Source: Reyranella sp. | GTDB lineage: Bacteria > Pseudomonadota > Alphaproteobacteria > Reyranellales > Reyranellaceae | NCBI RefSeq assembly: GCF_004297265.1 | Contig: NZ_SCUT01000035.1 | Coordinates: 62,001 to 126,000, forward strand | Direction: 5' to 3' | Length of the DNA: 64,000 nt | Notes under the pieces: generated by a model | What the model was told of the DNA's origin: nothing | The model's input: the letters and a program-made list of their open reading frames with translations, nothing else | The model's database searches: none | Shown here: in pieces, positions 8,988-17,788 of the stretch | Layout of the letters: each line of letters starts with the position of its first letter | Position numbering within the stretch: the stretch's first letter is position 1 | Translations under genes and position numbers: made by a program

Positions 8988-10127
8988 ATGAAGGTGACGG
9001 ACGTCGTCTGCCACATCCTGAGCTGCAAGGTCGACAAGCCGTTCGTCTCGGCGCGCGGCTGGGTCTATGGCACGCGCTCGACCTGCCTCGTCGAGATTTC
9101 GACGGACGAGGGCATCACCGGATGGGGCGAGTGCTACGGACCGGCCGCCGTCGCCAAGACCTTCATCGAGACGCAGTTCAAGGCCCGCGTAGTCGATCGC
9201 GATCCGTTCGACGTCGAGGCGATCTGGGAAGATCTCTACAACAGGATCAAGGATTACGGCACGACCGGTATGGCGATCTCGGCCATCTCCGGCATCGACA
9301 TCGCGCTGTGGGACATCATGGGCCGCGCCGTGAACAAGCCGGTGCACAAGCTGATCGGCGGCGCCTATCGCACGGAGGTGATTCCCTACGCGACCGGCCT
9401 CTACTTCATCGACATGAAGCGCCTGATCGACGAGGCGGTCGAGGAAGCGCTGGAGTTCAAGCACGACGGATTCCAGGCGATCAAGATGAAGATCGGGCTG
9501 GGCGACCTGAAGCTCGACGCACGGCGTGTGACCGCGGTACGCGAGGCAATCGGGCCGGACGTGAAGCTCGCTGTCGACGCCAACCACTGCTTCTCGGTAC
9601 CAAACGCCATCAAGCTCGGCCACATGCTGGAGGAGCAGGACATCCTCTGGTTCGAGGAGCCGATCAGCCCCGAGGACCATGACGGCTACATCGAGGTGAC
9701 GCGCGCCCTCGACATGGCGGTGGCCGGCGGCGAGAACGATTTCACCCGCTGGGGCTTTCGCGACGTCATTGCCCGGAAGGCGATGGACATCGTGCAGCCC
9801 GACCTCTGCGCCGCCGGCGGTTTTTCCGAGTGCCGCAAGATCGCGACGCTCGCTTCGGCTTTCGGCGTCGAATGTGTGCCGCACGCCTGGGGCTCGGCGA
9901 TCGGCCTCGCGGCGACGGTGCAGTTCCTCGCCGCCCTGCCGGACCAGCCGCCGGCCTTCCGCCCGATGCCGCCGATGCTCGAGTTCGAGCAGACGCCCAA
10001 TCCCTTGCGCGATCACCTGGCACAGGAGCCGATCGAGCAGAAGAAGGGCATCGTGAAGGTTCCGACGGGGCCGGGTCTCGGCATCGAGATCGATCGCGAG
10101 GTGCTGAAGAAATACAAGGTGGCTTAG
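8988..10127 (+). CDS. Mandelate racemase/muconate lactonizing enzyme family protein (copy 1)
   Basis: A 379-residue enolase-superfamily enzyme acting on a carboxylate by abstracting the alpha proton. The catalytic set is visible: KMK at 166-168, metal ligands Asp197 (VDAN), Glu223 (FEEP) and Glu249 (GGEN), and His299 in VPHAWGSAIG. This matches the acid-sugar dehydratase/racemase pattern. A strong Shine-Dalgarno (GGAGGAAACGAAG) fixes the start. It follows the hydantoinase gene by 24 bp and precedes a second, divergent family member. The substrate is unknown; dehydratases of sugar acids and racemases are both possible. Confidence 0.9.
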   Translation: MKVTDVVCHILSCKVDKPFVSARGWVYGTRSTCLVEISTDEGITGWGECYGPAAVAKTFIETQFKARVVDRDPFDVEAIWEDLYNRIKDYGTTGMAISAISGIDIALWDIMGRAVNKPVHKLIGGAYRTEVIPYATGLYFIDMKRLIDEAVEEALEFKHDGFQAIKMKIGLGDLKLDARRVTAVREAIGPDVKLAVDANHCFSVPNAIKLGHMLEEQDILWFEEPISPEDHDGYIEVTRALDMAVAGGENDFTRWGFRDVIARKAMDIVQPDLCAAGGFSECRKIATLASAFGVECVPHAWGSAIGLAATVQFLAALPDQPPAFRPMPPMLEFEQTPNPLRDHLAQEPIEQKKGIVKVPTGPGLGIEIDREVLKKYKVA

Positions 10128-10205
10128 GCTGGGGGCGCGTCACTCCAGTGACGCGTCTTCGCTTGCTGCAACAACGACGCGCCACTGGAGTGGCGCGCCC
10201 CCAGC
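10128..10205. repeat. REPIN-like palindrome doublet, copy 1
   Basis: Two short palindromes (GCGTCACTCCAGTGACGC and GCGCCACTGGAGTGGCGC) lie head to head around an 18-base spacer, and the outer arms (GCTGGGGGCGCG...) also pair, so the whole element can fold as one long hairpin. The two inner palindromes differ at symmetric positions (T-A versus C-G pairs), so each keeps its own pairing. It starts directly after the stop codon of the first enolase-family gene and ends in the ribosome-binding region of the second. The palindrome core recurs at 11362, 17718 and 51952. Confidence 0.85.
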
Positions 10206-10218
10206 GGGGAGTACATCC

Positions 10219-11358
10219 ATGAAGATCGTCGACGTAAAGGCCTATCCGACCAGCTATCGCGTGCCCAAGGAACTGCAGGTGTCGCTGGGGATCGGCACCA
10301 TGACCAAGCGCGACTGCGTGATGGTCAAGGTGACGACCGAGGATGGGATCGTGGGCTGGGGCGAGAGCCATCATGCGCGCTCGCCGGGCAGCATCGGGCA
10401 TCTGATCAACACGACCCTGAAGGGCTTCGTCGTCGGCATGGATGCGACCGACACCGTCGGTATCTGGGCGAAGATCTACAAATTCCAGCTTGGCAGCCAC
10501 GGTATGGGCGCGGCCACCGCCATGGCGATGAGCGGCCTCGATCAGGCGCTGTGGGATATCAAGGGCAAGGCCGTCGGCTGGCCGCTCTACAGACTGCTGG
10601 GCGGCTCTAACAGGCCCGTGCCGGCCTATGCTGGCGGCATCTCGCTGGGATACCAGGAGCCGGAGTCGCTGGCCGACGAGGCCGGGCCCATGGTGGCGGC
10701 GGGCTACAAGGCGCTGAAGCTCAGGGTCGGCGACAGCGTGAAGAACGACATCGCCCGCATGACGGCGGTGCGCAAGCGCTTCGGTGACGACATGGTCCTG
10801 CTGACCGACGCCAACACCGGCTACACGGTCGAGGATGTCCGTCGTGTGATGCCGGCGATGGACGAGCTGGGCATCGCCTGGCTGGAGGAGCCGTTCCCGG
10901 CACACGACCACCGCTCCTATGCGATGGCCAAGGGCTGGGGCGTGACGCCGCTGGCGGCCGGCGAGAACCACTACACACGCTTCGAGTTTCACCGGATCAT
11001 CGAGGATGGCAACATCACCATCCTGCAGCCGGACCTTTCCAAGAGCGGGGGCATCACCGAGGTGCAGCGCATCGCGGCCGCGGCCTCGATGTGGAAGCTG
11101 CCGATCCATCCGCACAGCTCGATGACCGGGATCAATCACGCCGTGTCGATCCACTTCCTGGCGTCGATCGACAATGGCGGCTACTTCGAGGCCGATCTTT
11201 CGGTCGCCAACAAGTTCCGCGACGAGCTGGGCAGCGCGCCGTGGGAGATCGGCAAGGACGGCAACGTCCGCCCCCTCGACAAGCCCGGCATCGGCGTCGA
11301 GATCGACGAGCAGTTCCTGATCGCCCACCCGGTCATCGAGGGGCCTGGGTACGTGTGA
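10219..11358 (+). CDS. Mandelate racemase/muconate lactonizing enzyme family protein (copy 2)
   Basis: A 379-residue enolase-superfamily enzyme, clearly divergent from its neighbour. Asp197 (TDAN), Glu223 (LEEP), Glu249 (GEN) and the HPHS histidines at 297/299 are present. At the position of the first enzyme's KxK motif it has K167-L-R169, so the second lysine is replaced by arginine, a form seen in mandelate-racemase-group enzymes acting from one face only. A GCGGGGA ribosome-binding site at the edge of the palindromic repeat supports the ATG at 10219. It ends just before another copy of the repeat. Confidence 0.9.
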   Translation: MKIVDVKAYPTSYRVPKELQVSLGIGTMTKRDCVMVKVTTEDGIVGWGESHHARSPGSIGHLINTTLKGFVVGMDATDTVGIWAKIYKFQLGSHGMGAATAMAMSGLDQALWDIKGKAVGWPLYRLLGGSNRPVPAYAGGISLGYQEPESLADEAGPMVAAGYKALKLRVGDSVKNDIARMTAVRKRFGDDMVLLTDANTGYTVEDVRRVMPAMDELGIAWLEEPFPAHDHRSYAMAKGWGVTPLAAGENHYTRFEFHRIIEDGNITILQPDLSKSGGITEVQRIAAAASMWKLPIHPHSSMTGINHAVSIHFLASIDNGGYFEADLSVANKFRDELGSAPWEIGKDGNVRPLDKPGIGVEIDEQFLIAHPVIEGPGYV

Positions 11359-11361
11359 TTC

Positions 11362-11427
11362 ATTGGAGCGCGCCACTGGAGTGGCGCTCATGATCATGAT
11401 TGCGCCACTGGAGTGGCGCGCTCCGTT
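11362..11427. repeat. REPIN-like palindrome doublet, copy 2 (between convergent genes)
   Basis: Two GCGCCACTGGAGTGGCGC palindromes in opposite flanking context (ATTGGAGCGC at the left, GCGCTCC at the right) separated by a short TCATGATCATGATT spacer. It fills the gap between the convergent enolase-family and GMC oxidoreductase genes and may act as a bidirectional terminator. The spacer is nearly the same as in copy 3 at 17718, showing that the doublet moves or is copied as a unit. Confidence 0.85.
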
Positions 11428-11433
11428 GAAAGA

Positions 11434-13032
11434 CTACGTCACAGAAATCAGGTCCGACGCCCTCTCGGCGATGGCGTTGGTCGCGGCGTAGGTGTTGCCC
11501 GACACCATCGTCGGCATGCAAGAAGCATCTGCAACCCGCAGGCCCTCCAGGCCGATCACGCGCATGCTCAGCGGATCGACGACGGCCATCGGGTCGGTGC
11601 CGAGCTTGGCGGTGCCCACCGCGTGATAGGTCGTCGAGCCGGTGGCGCGGGCGTGGGCCATCCACTGTTCGTCGGTCTGGACCGCCGGTCCCGGCAGGTT
11701 CTCCTCGATCACGAAGCCGCTGAGCGGCGGCGTGGCGAGCAGCTTGCGCAGGTACTTCATCGCCGCCAGCAAGGCGTCGCGGTCGTGCTGGACGGCGAGG
11801 TAGTTGGGCTGGATCTCGGGCTTGGCCGTGGGATCGGCGCTGGTCGCCTTGACATGTCCCGTGCTCTCCGGCCGCAGCTGCGAGACGCCGAGCGTCATGC
11901 CCGGCACGCGATCCAGTTCGGAGGTGCCGTAGCGGCCGGGCATGTAGCTGGCCGGCGCGAAGTAGAGCTGCATGTCAGGCGTGGCGAGGCCCGGCCGCGT
12001 CTTGAAGTAGCCGCCGGCATGGCTCGGCGCCGCGGTCAGCAGGCCCTTGCGCGTGACGGCATAGCGCAGCACCTCGCCCACCAGCGGCAGGCCACGGCTC
12101 TTCTCGTTCAATGAGCCCGCGCCCTTGACCAGTGCCGAGACGCGCACCGCGTAATGGTCGCGGAAGTTGCGGCCGACACCCGGCAGGACGTGCTTCACCG
12201 CCACACCGATCTCGCGAAGGTCGTCGGCATTGCCGATGCCGGAGATCTGCAGGAGCTGCGGCGTGTTGATGGCGCCGCCGCTCAGGATCACGTCGCGGCG
12301 GGCGCGGATCTGTTTCGTCTGGCCGCCCTGGCGATAGGTGATGCCGGTGGCGCGCTTTCCCTCGAGATCGATGCGCTCGACCAGCGCGTGGGTGATCACC
12401 TTGAGGTTGGCCCGGCCCATCGCGGGCCGCAGATAGGCGTCGACCGGGCTCCAGCGCCGGCCGCCCTTCATCATGTTCTGGTAGAGCATCGTGCCCTCCT
12501 GGTCGCCGCTGTTGTAGTCGGGCGAGCGCTTGAGCCCGAGTGCTTCGTTGGCGTCCATGAAAGCGTCGCTCAGCACGTGCGGGTCGCGCTGATCCTCGAT
12601 GAAGAGCGGGCCCGAGCGGCCCCGTGTCTCGTCGCTGCCGCCGACGCGGCTCTCGGCGCGCTTGAAGTAGGGAAGCAGGTCGTCCCACGACCAGCCGCGG
12701 CAGCCGAGCTGCGCCCAGGTGTCGTAGTCGGCCGACTGGCCGCGCACATAGAGATGGCCGTTGATCGAACCCGACCCGCCCAGCACCTTTCCCCGTGGGA
12801 ATCTTATCTTCCGGCCGTCGATGTGCGGGCCGGGCGCGGTCTCGTAGCCCCAGTTGAGATTGTCGTTGTAGACCGTCTTGTTGAAGCCGGCCGGCACCTT
12901 GATCCAGATATGGTTGTCCTTGCCGCCGGCTTCGATCACCGCGACCGTGTTCTTCCCGGAGGCGGACAGGCGATTGGCCAGCACGCAGCCCGCGGCACCG
13001 GCGCCGACGATGACGTAGTCGAACTCTTCCAT
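11434..13032 (-). CDS. GMC family oxidoreductase (choline dehydrogenase-like)
   Basis: A 532-residue FAD-dependent alcohol oxidoreductase. The dinucleotide-binding motif YVIVGAGAAGCVLANRLS is at residues 6-23, the GMC signature GKVLGGSGSINGHLYVRG is near 82-99, and the C-terminal catalytic histidine lies in TGSTTYHAVGTAKLG near 465. Length and motifs fit choline/alcohol dehydrogenases of soil proteobacteria that pass electrons to the respiratory chain. It is transcribed after the aspartate-dehydrogenase gene with a 17-bp gap, so it is probably the last gene of an amidase/AspDH/GMC operon. The alcohol substrate is unknown. Confidence 0.9.
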   Translation of the reverse strand: MEEFDYVIVGAGAAGCVLANRLSASGKNTVAVIEAGGKDNHIWIKVPAGFNKTVYNDNLNWGYETAPGPHIDGRKIRFPRGKVLGGSGSINGHLYVRGQSADYDTWAQLGCRGWSWDDLLPYFKRAESRVGGSDETRGRSGPLFIEDQRDPHVLSDAFMDANEALGLKRSPDYNSGDQEGTMLYQNMMKGGRRWSPVDAYLRPAMGRANLKVITHALVERIDLEGKRATGITYRQGGQTKQIRARRDVILSGGAINTPQLLQISGIGNADDLREIGVAVKHVLPGVGRNFRDHYAVRVSALVKGAGSLNEKSRGLPLVGEVLRYAVTRKGLLTAAPSHAGGYFKTRPGLATPDMQLYFAPASYMPGRYGTSELDRVPGMTLGVSQLRPESTGHVKATSADPTAKPEIQPNYLAVQHDRDALLAAMKYLRKLLATPPLSGFVIEENLPGPAVQTDEQWMAHARATGSTTYHAVGTAKLGTDPMAVVDPLSMRVIGLEGLRVADASCMPTMVSGNTYAATNAIAERASDLISVT

Positions 13033-13049
13033 TGGGCGTTTCCTTGTTC

Positions 13050-13850
13050 TTACGCAGCCACCACGAGCGTCGAGGCCAGCTGGCGCACCGACTTCACCAT
13101 TGCCATGGCGACCAGCTTGCCGGTCTTGCGGTTCTCCTCGCTGACGGTCACATCCTCCATGAAGGTGAAGCGGCCGAAGGCGCCTTTGGCTTCCAGCTCG
13201 ACGATGTGCGTGGTGATCGTGGGGTCGGCCACGATGACGACACGGGTCCTGTCGAGGCCGAGGCCGGCGATCGCAGCGGCGGCGGAGATGTTGACGTTCT
13301 GCGGATAGAGGCGGGCTCCCTCGCGTACGGGACCGTCGAAGACCGTGTGTGGCGCCGTCAGCCCGTCGAGATCGACCAGCGTCTCTGCGACCGTGCCCTT
13401 CCAGGCAGAGGGGTCCTTGCGCACCGTGACGGTGACGCTGTCCAGCCCGCCGACCGCGGCGCTGCTCAATATATCCAACGCGCCGATGCCGCCCGACGGC
13501 AGGATGAGGCGCGCACCGCTGGCCTTAGCCGCCGCCAGCAGCCGCTCGAACAGGGCGGTGTCGGTGAAGGCGCCGACGGAGGTTACGAAGAAGTCGGCGC
13601 CGCTTTCCAGTACGCGCTGCCCGTAGGCGCGGACCGCTTCGTGCCCGGCGCATTCGGCAACGGCATCGAAGTCATGGACGAAGAACCGGTCGGGCTCGTG
13701 AGTGAGCAAGCCTCCGGTTCTCGGCCGCTTCACCAGCGCCGAGACCAGTTCGAGGTTTTCGATGCCACCGGCTTTCAGCGCCGCCTCGACATGCTTGCCG
13801 ATGGCGCCGTAGCCGATCATGCCGAGGCGAACGGCGGGCCTCGCCGTCAC
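13050..13850 (-). CDS. Aspartate dehydrogenase (DUF108/NadX-type)
   Basis: A 266-residue NAD(P)-dependent L-aspartate dehydrogenase family protein. The N-terminal Rossmann motif is LGMIGYGAIGKHV, SVGAF and PSGGIGALDIL follow, and the C-terminal domain contains GTVAETL and YPQNVNISAAAAIAGLG, all typical of this family. A GTG at 13850 is chosen as start: it overlaps the amidase stop as GTGA and places the Rossmann strand about ten residues in. The family converts aspartate to iminoaspartate/oxaloacetate plus ammonia; beside an amidase it may deaminate a released amino acid. Confidence 0.88.
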   Translation of the reverse strand: MTARPAVRLGMIGYGAIGKHVEAALKAGGIENLELVSALVKRPRTGGLLTHEPDRFFVHDFDAVAECAGHEAVRAYGQRVLESGADFFVTSVGAFTDTALFERLLAAAKASGARLILPSGGIGALDILSSAAVGGLDSVTVTVRKDPSAWKGTVAETLVDLDGLTAPHTVFDGPVREGARLYPQNVNISAAAAIAGLGLDRTRVVIVADPTITTHIVELEAKGAFGRFTFMEDVTVSEENRKTGKLVAMAMVKSVRQLASTLVVAA

Positions 13851-15121
13851 GAGAGGCGGGCCTCCACCCAGCGGGCCCAGGCGATGAGCTGGTCGTCGTC
13901 GCGCAGCGGCGCGATCAGCTGCACCGACAGCGGCAGGCCGAACGGGCCGGCATTGAAGGGCAGGGCAATGCAGGGAGTGCCTAAAAGGGTCCAGAAGCGG
14001 TTGAAGATCGGATCGCCGGTATAACCGAGACCTGCCGGTGCTTCGCCGCGGGCGGCGGGCGCCAGCAGGAAGTCGAAGCGCTCCCACACCTGTGTGAGAT
14101 CGGTCAGCGCGCGCTGCTTGCGCTTCCTGGCATCCGCGAGCTGGGTGCGCGTGACGCTGTCGCCCGTCTCCAGGACCGCCGTCAGGCTGGGCGACAGGAG
14201 ATGGGGGAAGCGGGCACGTTCCGGCCCGTAGTGCCGGGTCGCTTCCTTGGTCATCACCCGGTTGTGCGCGGTGATGAGCGGGGCCCAGCTCTCGGGCATT
14301 TCCCATTCGCGCACCTTGGCACCGCCGGCCCGCAGGGTGCGGGCGGCGACCTCGATGTTCTTCCTGTTGTACGGCTCGGCCTGGTCCCACCACAGGGTGC
14401 GGCAGAAGCCGATCCGCGGCGCGTGCAGGGGCGGATCGGCCGGGGCATGGCCATATGCGGCGCGGATCAGCGCCAGGTCGTTGGCCGTGCGCGTGAAGAA
14501 GCCCAGCGTGTCGAGGCTCTTGGCGTAGGTCTTGATGCCCGTCGTGTCGGCCCAGCCGTAGGTGCCCTTGTAGGCCACGATACCGTTGAAGGCGCCGGGA
14601 CGGATCACCGAGCCCGAGGTCTGGGTGCCGTATCCGATGGGCACCATCGTGTCGGCGACCGCGGCCGCGGAGCCCGATGAGGACCCGGCCGGCGTATGGC
14701 GCAGGTTGTGCGGATTGTGCGTCTTGCCGGCGTGGGCGCCGGCGAATTCCGTCGTCACCGACTTGCCGAGCACGATGGCGCCGGCGTTCACGAGCTGTGT
14801 CACGCAGGCGGCGTCACGGCCCGCGACATGGTCGCGGTAGATCGGCGAGCCGCAGGTGGTCGGCATGGTCTTCGTCGAGATGATGTCCTTCACGGCGAGC
14901 GGGATGCCGTGCAGCGGTCCCACCGGCCTGGCGCGCTTGTCGAGCACGTCGGCGCGCTTGCGGGCGCCTTCGGCGTCGATTGCCTCCCAGGCGTGGACCT
15001 GGCCTTCGCGCAACTCGATGCGGTCGAGGCAGGCTTCGACGAGGTCGCGCGCCTTCAGGCGCTTCTGCGACATGCGGAGGACCGCCTCGCTCGCCGACAG
15101 TCTGTTGGGCGATTTCGCCAT
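13847..15121 (-). CDS. Amidase (amidase signature family)
   Basis: A 424-residue amidase-signature enzyme hydrolysing an amide to acid and ammonia. Lys78 lies in PLAVKDI, the serine-rich cis-Ser block is AGSSSGSAAAVAD at 145-157, and the nucleophile is Ser171 in TQTSGSVIRPG, giving the Ser-cisSer-Lys triad. It is the first gene of a minus-strand operon with AspDH and GMC oxidoreductase and is divergent from the glyoxalase-fold gene across a 66-bp gap. GatA is excluded because no gatB or gatC is nearby. Confidence 0.9.
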   Translation of the reverse strand: MAKSPNRLSASEAVLRMSQKRLKARDLVEACLDRIELREGQVHAWEAIDAEGARKRADVLDKRARPVGPLHGIPLAVKDIISTKTMPTTCGSPIYRDHVAGRDAACVTQLVNAGAIVLGKSVTTEFAGAHAGKTHNPHNLRHTPAGSSSGSAAAVADTMVPIGYGTQTSGSVIRPGAFNGIVAYKGTYGWADTTGIKTYAKSLDTLGFFTRTANDLALIRAAYGHAPADPPLHAPRIGFCRTLWWDQAEPYNRKNIEVAARTLRAGGAKVREWEMPESWAPLITAHNRVMTKEATRHYGPERARFPHLLSPSLTAVLETGDSVTRTQLADARKRKQRALTDLTQVWERFDFLLAPAARGEAPAGLGYTGDPIFNRFWTLLGTPCIALPFNAGPFGLPLSVQLIAPLRDDDQLIAWARWVEARLS

Positions 15122-15187
15122 GCGCTCGTTCCCCTTTCAGTTCGTTGGGCGCATGATGACCGAGCCCCGCACGGAAAGGTAGCCGTC

Positions 15188-15739
15188 ATGCCCCAGGGTT
15201 TGCCCTTCAAGGTCCAGAAGCTCGGCCACGCGGTGGTGAACGTCGCCGACCTCGACCGGTCGCGGCGCTTCTATACCGAGGTGCTGGGCTTCAAGGTCTC
15301 CGATGTCTATCCCGGCAACATGATGCCGGGCGGCATGGTGTTCCTCCGCTCCAACGGCGACCATCATTGCCTGGCATTGGTCGGAGGCGCGCCGGCGACG
15401 GATGCCAAAGCGCGCACCTTGCATCACCTTGCTTTCGAACTGGCCACGCTCGACGAGGTGTTCCGCGCCCGCGATCACCTCAAGGCACACGGTGTCAAGA
15501 TCGTCTACGAGGGCCGCCGCCGGGCCGGCTGCCAGGTCTCGGTCGAGTTCCTCGATCCCGACGGCCACCATCTCGAACTCTACTGGGGCGTCGACCAGAT
15601 CGGTTCCGACGATCGTCCGCGGCCGGCCGAGGAATGGCGCCAGACCATGACCCTGGAGGATGCCGTGCGCATCGCGCCGCCGGGCCAGGACACGACCCTG
15701 CGCGATTCCGAGCTCAAGAGGCGCATTTCCGGCTGTTAG
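15188..15739 (+). CDS. VOC family (glyoxalase/dioxygenase fold) protein
   Basis: A 183-residue vicinal-oxygen-chelate fold protein. [26 protein letters not shown] opens the first beta-alpha-beta-beta-beta module, and [17 protein letters not shown] closes the second, with His in the first and Glu in the last as probable metal ligands. The ATG at 15188 has a GGAAAGG Shine-Dalgarno about 10 bases upstream; longer in-frame starts would run antisense through the amidase gene. It is 47 bp upstream of the RutA-like gene. An extradiol dioxygenase, glyoxalase or isomerase reaction is possible. Confidence 0.85.
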   Translation: MPQGLPFKVQKLGHAVVNVADLDRSRRFYTEVLGFKVSDVYPGNMMPGGMVFLRSNGDHHCLALVGGAPATDAKARTLHHLAFELATLDEVFRARDHLKAHGVKIVYEGRRRAGCQVSVEFLDPDGHHLELYWGVDQIGSDDRPRPAEEWRQTMTLEDAVRIAPPGQDTTLRDSELKRRISGC

Positions 15740-15786
15740 GCTGGCATGCCACTTGCTGCCGGGAGCCCGTATGCAAGGAGGGCTCC

Positions 15787-16872
<1,086 letters not shown>

Positions 16873-16899
16873 GGGCGGCTTCCCGGCCGACCTGCTACC

Positions 16900-17721
16900 A
16901 TGGTCGGCATGACGACCATGGCAAGTCCCGAGCGCTGGCGAAATCACGGCCCGATGTCGGCGCCCGGCGCAGGGTCATTGAACTTCGACGGATTGCCCGT
17001 CGATGTTGCGGCGCTCTGCCGGATCGCGCAGGGCGTGCTGATCCATTCGGACTGGATCGCGGCCTATGGCGTAGACGAGTCGCAGTTCCAGACCGTGTCG
17101 CGCGAGACCCTGCCGATGGCCGGCCGGCTCCGGCAGATCGCCGAACTCGACGGGTCTGCGCTGACCGAGGAGCGGGCTCCGGACCGGCGTGCGGTTGGCA
17201 CCTGTCGCGACTATGCGTTGATGCTGTGCGGCATGCTGCGCCAGCAAGGCGTGCCGGCACGCGTGCGCTGCGGCTTTGCGGCCTACTTCAAGAGGGACTG
17301 GGAAGATCACTGGATCTGCGAGTACTGGCATGACGGTCGCTGGTGCCGTGCGGACGCCCAGCTCGATCCCATCATCGCGCCGCGTCTGGACATCGGTTTC
17401 GATCTCACGGAACTGCCCGACGACATGTTCATCACCGCCGGTGAAGCGTGGCGGCGTTGTCGTGCGGGCGAGGCCGATCCCATGGCCTTCGGGCATGGTT
17501 CGCAGGCAATGGGCTTATGGTTCGTCCGGGTCAACGTCGTCCGCGACCACCACTCGGTGAATGGACGCGAGACGTCTGATTGGGATACGTGGCGGCAAGC
17601 GACCGCGGCGCATCGCATATTGTCGGAGAGCGAGTGCGCCGAGACCGACGAAATCGCCGCCCGTCCGGCGGCGCCTTCGGCCGAACCATGCCCGCCTTGG
17701 CTCACCGCCAAGGCGTCATAG
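16900..17721 (+). CDS. Transglutaminase-like superfamily protein
   Basis: About 273 residues. The core GTCRDYALMLCGMLRQQGVPARVRCGF (near residues 105-130) followed by DHWICEYWHDGRWCRADAQLD is the cysteine-histidine-aspartate arrangement of the bacterial transglutaminase/protease fold, so a peptide-bond-modifying or protease function is likely but unassigned. No signal peptide is visible. Starts at 16900, 16909 or 16918 are all possible because no strong ribosome-binding site stands out. Its TAG stop lies within the left end of a palindromic repeat copy. Confidence 0.8.
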   Translation: MVGMTTMASPERWRNHGPMSAPGAGSLNFDGLPVDVAALCRIAQGVLIHSDWIAAYGVDESQFQTVSRETLPMAGRLRQIAELDGSALTEERAPDRRAVGTCRDYALMLCGMLRQQGVPARVRCGFAAYFKRDWEDHWICEYWHDGRWCRADAQLDPIIAPRLDIGFDLTELPDDMFITAGEAWRRCRAGEADPMAFGHGSQAMGLWFVRVNVVRDHHSVNGRETSDWDTWRQATAAHRILSESECAETDEIAARPAAPSAEPCPPWLTAKAS

Positions 17722-17782
17722 GAGCGCGCCACTCGAGTGGCACTCAGATCATGATTGCGCCACTGGAGTGGCGCGCTCCTAT
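17718..17782. repeat. REPIN-like palindrome doublet, copy 3 (between convergent genes)
   Basis: Outer arms ATAGGAGCGCGCCACT and AGTGGCGCGCTCCTAT pair perfectly. The left inner palindrome is imperfect (GCGCCACTCGAGTGGCAC), the right one perfect (GCGCCACTGGAGTGGCGC), and the spacer CAGATCATGATT matches that of copy 2. The TAG stop of the transglutaminase-like gene is inside the left arm, and the RND pump gene ends 7 bp to the right, so the element again separates convergent genes. Confidence 0.85.
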
Positions 17783-17788
17783 GAGCGT

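Noticed and set aside
10128..10205. A simple Rho-independent terminator.
   Set aside because: There is no U-run, the gene downstream is in the same direction and probably co-transcribed, and the element recurs as a family.
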